In this document: positions 61,478-64,000 of the stretch, in pieces
Position numbering within the stretch: the first letter of the stretch is position 1
Layout of the letters: the number at the start of each line of letters is the position of its first letter
Assembly: GCF_003217255.1 (NCBI RefSeq)
Contig: NZ_QJTE01000002.1
Coordinates: forward strand, 682,001-746,000
Reading direction: 5' to 3'
DNA length: 64,000 bases
From: Pseudoroseicyclus aestuarii
GTDB lineage: Bacteria > Pseudomonadota > Alphaproteobacteria > Rhodobacterales > Rhodobacteraceae
Notes under the pieces: model-generated
Databases searched by the model: none
What the model was told of the DNA's origin: nothing
The model's input: only the letters and a program-made list of their open reading frames with translations
Position numbers and translations under genes: made by a program

Positions 61478-61547
61478 GGGGGCGCTGCCCCCGCCCGCGC
61501 TGGCGCGCGGCCTCCCCCGGGATATTTTCAAAGACAAGAAGGGGGCG
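61478..61547 (-). repeat. Dispersed repeat family 1, copy G (inverted)
   Basis: Reverse complement of the copy A layout: GGGGGC-GCT-GCCCCC hairpin (61478-61492), a GC-rich spacer, GGCCTCCCCCGGGATA and TTTCAAAGACAAGAAGGGGG. On the minus strand it reads TTGTCTTTGAAAATATCCC, one base off the family core. It occupies the gap between bztD and the 61585 gene. Confidence 0.75.
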
Positions 61548-61584
61548 GGCTTTTCCTGGCGGGTCCTGCCCCTAGATCATGCCC

Positions 61585-61968
61585 ATGAAACACGCTGCCC
61601 TCGCCCTGCTGATCGCCCTTGCCGCCACGCCTGCCGCCGCGCAGGAGGAGGGGGACGATTTCGACCTGATGGGGCAGGGCGCGCAGATGTTCTTCCAGGG
61701 CATGATGAACCAGATGCGGCCCGCGCTCGAGGGCATGGAGGGGCTGGCCGAGGAGGCGCGGCCGCATCTTCAGGCCCTGATCAGCGAGATGGGGCCGGCG
61801 CTCATGCGGGTGCTGAGCCGTGTCGACGACATCGCGAACTACGATCTGCCCGAGCTGACCGAGGATGGCGATATCGTCATCCGCCGCAGCGAGGATGCGC
61901 CCGAGTGGGTGCCCTGGGACGAGCGGGAGGCGCCCGAGCAGGAGGCGCCAGAGGGCATCGAGCTCTAG
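61585..61968 (+). CDS. Small periplasmic protein, unknown function
   Basis: 127-residue secreted protein: signal peptide 1-19 (AAA-QE), then an acidic mature region with GQGAQMFFQGMMNQMRPALE, LAEEARPHLQALISEMGPAL and VDDIANYDLPELTEDGDIVI RRSEDA, an amphipathic helix followed by a short beta tail. I recognise the layout from Rhodobacteraceae proteins that are sometimes mislabelled as AAA+ ATPases; there is no Walker motif here. It lies alone between the bzt and urt operons. An ATG two codons earlier is the alternative start. Function unknown. Confidence 0.75.
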   Translation: MKHAALALLIALAATPAAAQEEGDDFDLMGQGAQMFFQGMMNQMRPALEGMEGLAEEARPHLQALISEMGPALMRVLSRVDDIANYDLPELTEDGDIVIRRSEDAPEWVPWDEREAPEQEAPEGIEL

Positions 61969-62358
61969 TACCTTCGGCTTTCGATCTCTGCCATACGGGT
62001 CGGCGGTGGTGACCGGCCCGATATACTGTCTCGTCTCGATGAAAGGGCCCGGTCCCAGCGACCCGTCCTGACTTGCCTTGGCGCATCCGGCGGCGCGATC
62101 CTTCTCGATCAGTGTCACATCTCTTGCCCGATCACGCCTCATGCGTGTGTCAATAATTCCGCTTAAAACTTGTGCAGATGCTGTCATGGCGCCCGTTCGG
62201 CGGTTGCGCACCGCTGACAGTCCCGGCGCCCGGTCGCAGCCTGTCATCGCTGCGTGCGCAACACGCACGCCCCCGATCCGCGCCGCCAGGCTGCTGTCCC
62301 TGTCCCCGGCTGCTGCGGCCCCGGGGCCGGGATACCGCCTCTGCATCAAGGAAGCACG
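61969..62358. promoter_or_regulatory. 390-bp leader of the urea transporter operon
   Basis: No convincing gene. An AT-richer patch at 62148-62175 is the most promoter-like stretch. GCGTGCG-CAACA-CGCACGC (62252-62270) and a GGCCCCGGGGCC palindrome near 62320 could form hairpins in a long 5' leader. A TGGCGC-N5-CGGCG element at 62187 has the GG-GC spacing of a sigma-54 site but poor flanks. Confidence 0.35.
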
Positions 62359-63642
62359 ATGACACTACGCACTCTTTCTTTGACCACTGCCCTCGTCCTT
62401 GCGGGCCTTCCGGCCGCCGCGCAGGAGGCCGACTGCCCGATCAAGGTGGGCGTGCTGCATTCGCTGTCCGGTACCATGGCGATCTCGGAGACGACGCTGA
62501 AGGACGCGATGCTGATGCTCATCGAGCAGCAGAACGAGGCCGGCGGGCTGCTGGGCTGCGATCTGGAGGCCGTGGTGGTCGACCCCGCCTCGGACTGGCC
62601 GCGTTTCGCCGAGCTGGGCCGTCAGCTGCTGACCGAGGACGAGGTCGACGTGATGTTCGGCGCATGGACCTCTGTCAGCCGCAAATCCGTGCTGCCGGTC
62701 CTCGAAGAGCTGAACGGTCTGATGTTCTACCCGGTGCAGTACGAGGGCGAGGAGAGCTCTCGCAACGTCTTCTACACCGGCGCCGCGCCGAACCAGCAGG
62801 CGATCCCGGCGGTCGACTACTTCCTCGAGGAGCTGGGGATCGAGAAGTTCGCGCTGCTGGGCACCGACTACGTCTACCCGCGCACGACCAACAACATCCT
62901 CGAATCCTACCTGATGGACAACGGGATCGCGGAAGAGGACATCTTCGTCAATTACACGCCCTTCGGCCAGTCGGACTGGTCGACCATCGTCTCTGACGTG
63001 ATCGAGCTGGGCTCGGACGGCAGCCTCGTGGGCGTGATCTCGACCATCAACGGCGATGCCAACGTCGGCTTCTACAAGGAGTTGGCCGCTCAGGACGTGA
63101 GCGCCGATGACATCCCCGTCGTCGCCTTCTCGGTCGGCGAGGAAGAGCTTTCGGGCCTCGATACCTCGAACCTCGTCGGGCACCTCGCGGCTTGGAACTA
63201 CTTCCAGTCCGCCGACACCCCCGAGAACGAGGAGTTCATCGCCGCTTGGCACGACTTCATCGGTGACGACAGCCGCGTGACCAACGACCCGATGGAGGCC
63301 CATTACATCGGCTTCAACATGTGGGTGAACGCGGTCGAGGAGGCCGGCACCACCGATGTCGACGCCGTGCGCGAGGCGATGTGGGGGCAGGAGTACCCGA
63401 ACCTGACCGGCGGCACGGCCGTGATGGGCACGAACCATCACCTGTCCAAGCCGGTGCTGATCGGAGAGATCCGCGAGGACGGGCAGTTCGACATCATCTC
63501 CGAGACCGATCCCGTGCCGGGCGATGCATGGACCGACTACCTGCCGGAAAGCGCGGTCCTCGAGAGCGACTGGCAAGAGCTCGAGTGCGGCATGTACGAC
63601 ACCGAGACCGAGACCTGCGTCCAGATCACCTCGAACTACTAG
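62359..63642 (+). CDS. urtA: Urea ABC transporter substrate-binding protein UrtA
   Basis: Periplasmic urea-binding protein of 427 aa. Signal peptide residues 1-22 (AAA-QE). IKVGVLHSLSGTMAISETTL, VDVMFGAWTSVSRKSVLPVL, LNGLMFYPVQYEGEESSRNV and FYTGAAPNQQAIPAVDYFLE are diagnostic of UrtA, as is YIGFNMWVNAVEEAGTTDVD near the end; cysteines at the C-terminus (LECGMYDTETETCVQI) are also typical. CAAGGAAG lies before the ATG at 62359. It opens the urtABCDE operon that normally adjoins urease. Confidence 0.95.
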   Translation: MTLRTLSLTTALVLAGLPAAAQEADCPIKVGVLHSLSGTMAISETTLKDAMLMLIEQQNEAGGLLGCDLEAVVVDPASDWPRFAELGRQLLTEDEVDVMFGAWTSVSRKSVLPVLEELNGLMFYPVQYEGEESSRNVFYTGAAPNQQAIPAVDYFLEELGIEKFALLGTDYVYPRTTNNILESYLMDNGIAEEDIFVNYTPFGQSDWSTIVSDVIELGSDGSLVGVISTINGDANVGFYKELAAQDVSADDIPVVAFSVGEEELSGLDTSNLVGHLAAWNYFQSADTPENEEFIAAWHDFIGDDSRVTNDPMEAHYIGFNMWVNAVEEAGTTDVDAVREAMWGQEYPNLTGGTAVMGTNHHLSKPVLIGEIREDGQFDIISETDPVPGDAWTDYLPESAVLESDWQELECGMYDTETETCVQITSNY

Positions 63643-63652
63643 GGCGATCCTC

Positions 63653-63678
63653 CCGGGGGCGCGCAATCGCGGCCCCGG
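63653..63678 (+). terminator. Intercistronic hairpin after urtA
   Basis: CCGGGG pairs with CCCCGG, then after one G-G mismatch CGCG pairs with CGCG, closing a CAAT loop. It lies 10 bp after the urtA stop and 22 bp before the urtB start. Same position in the operon as the hairpins after bztA and dctP. Confidence 0.5.
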
Positions 63679-63700
63679 ACCCCTCTTGCAGGACAGACCG

Positions 63701-64000
63701 ATGCTGCGCCTTTTCTTCGCCATCCTCCTGACCGCGGTCGCCGCGCCCGCCGCGGCGCAGGAGACGCTGCAGGATATCCTTCAGAGCCATGCAGAAGAGG
63801 TGGCCGATCCGGGCCGCCGCAGCGTGGGCGTGGTCATCGAGGACCTGCTGGAGGCGGGCGTGCCGGGCGCGCCCCTTTTCCTCGACGCTTGGCAGAACCG
63901 CGAAGTCGTGCTGAACGAAGGCGACGGGTTGTTCTACATCGCCGGCGAAGAGGAGGGCGGCATGACCGTCCTGCGTGACATCGCCGATGGCGCGGCGGTG
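63701..64000 (+). CDS. urtB: Urea ABC transporter permease UrtB (partial, N-terminal 100 residues)
   Basis: Only the N-terminal 100 residues are in the window. MLRLFFAILLTAVAAPAAAQ is a signal-like segment, followed by ETLQDILQSHAEEVADPGRR, a VVIEDLLEAGVPGAPLFLDA stretch and NEGDGLFYIAGEEEGG. This periplasmic N-terminal domain before the LivH-type membrane part is characteristic of UrtB and absent from other branched-chain-type permeases. It continues beyond the window edge. Confidence 0.85.
   Translation, partial: MLRLFFAILLTAVAAPAAAQETLQDILQSHAEEVADPGRRSVGVVIEDLLEAGVPGAPLFLDAWQNREVVLNEGDGLFYIAGEEEGGMTVLRDIADGAAV

Noticed and set aside
4387-61547. Repeat family 1 as a CRISPR or REP cluster
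   Set aside because: Copies are single, far apart and without regularly spaced unique spacers.
62187-62202. Sigma-54 promoter ahead of urtA
   Set aside because: Only the GG-GC spacing fits; the flanking bases are poor and such matches are frequent in GC-rich DNA.

Overview
The window is a high-GC chromosomal segment of an alphaproteobacterium, most likely of the Rhodobacteraceae/Paracoccaceae (Rhodobacter-Paracoccus-Roseobacter) group. The evidence is the very high GC with strong third-position bias, the BztABCD-type acidic/amide amino-acid ABC transporter, an RpoE-ChrR singlet-oxygen module next to its usual partner genes, split MnmC, an ATP12-type chaperone, ftsK close to lolA, many TRAP transporters, and short repeats of the kind I recall being scattered through this group. 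I see no rRNA, tRNA, insertion sequence, prophage, integrase or CRISPR array. The genes are densely packed, and many start and stop codons overlap.

Layout. 1-9.8 kb: uptake and catabolism. It holds a peptide/nickel-type ABC transporter (binding protein and two permeases, the second cut by the window edge), a fumarylacetoacetase-fold dehydratase resembling 2-keto-3-deoxyxylonate dehydratase, an M20 amidohydrolase, a VOC protein and a TAXI-type TRAP transporter. 9.9-16.6 kb: housekeeping genes (AI-2E-family membrane protein, dapA, soluble lytic transglycosylase, DMT exporter, mnmD and its FAD partner). 16.6-23.2 kb: a self-contained catabolic operon: FCD/GntR regulator, TRAP DctP-DctQ-DctM, D-2-hydroxyacid dehydrogenase, DHDPS-like lyase and ribokinase-type kinase, probably for a sugar acid. 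23.3-28.6 kb: accessory genes: lrgAB, EVE protein, a VOC/MarR divergent pair with two operator palindromes, a nucleotidyltransferase-GNAT fusion next to a DUF1349 protein, a tiny basic protein and another GNAT.

28.8-40.4 kb: cyclopropane-fatty-acid-synthase-like methyltransferase, SMC, glutathionyl-hydroquinone reductase, then rpoE-chrR divergent from an oxidoreductase-DUF1365-SDR operon (the singlet-oxygen/membrane-lipid locus), and an outer-membrane DUF481 protein with a textbook terminator. 40.4-53.8 kb: SGNH hydrolase, YbbN-like co-chaperone, Lon-N protein, Trm112, UbiH-like hydroxylase, amidase, aminotransferase, FtsK, Dps, LolA, a lysozyme-like lipoprotein, HspQ and free-methionine-sulfoxide reductase. 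53.8-56.7 kb: two RluA-family pseudouridine synthases around crcB, then ATP12. 56.9-64 kb: nitrogen acquisition, with bztABCD behind a sigma-54-like promoter, a small periplasmic protein, then urtA and the start of urtB, which runs off the window.

Recurring architecture: most binding-protein genes are separated from their permease genes by a GC-rich hairpin. Convergent neighbours either interlock their stop codons or are separated by a hairpin, several of them carrying one of two short dispersed repeat families. I found no obviously new defence or mobile system. The best leads are the nucleotidyltransferase-GNAT/DUF1349 pair, the orphan TRAP sugar-acid operon, the RpoE-ChrR lipid locus and the repeat families.
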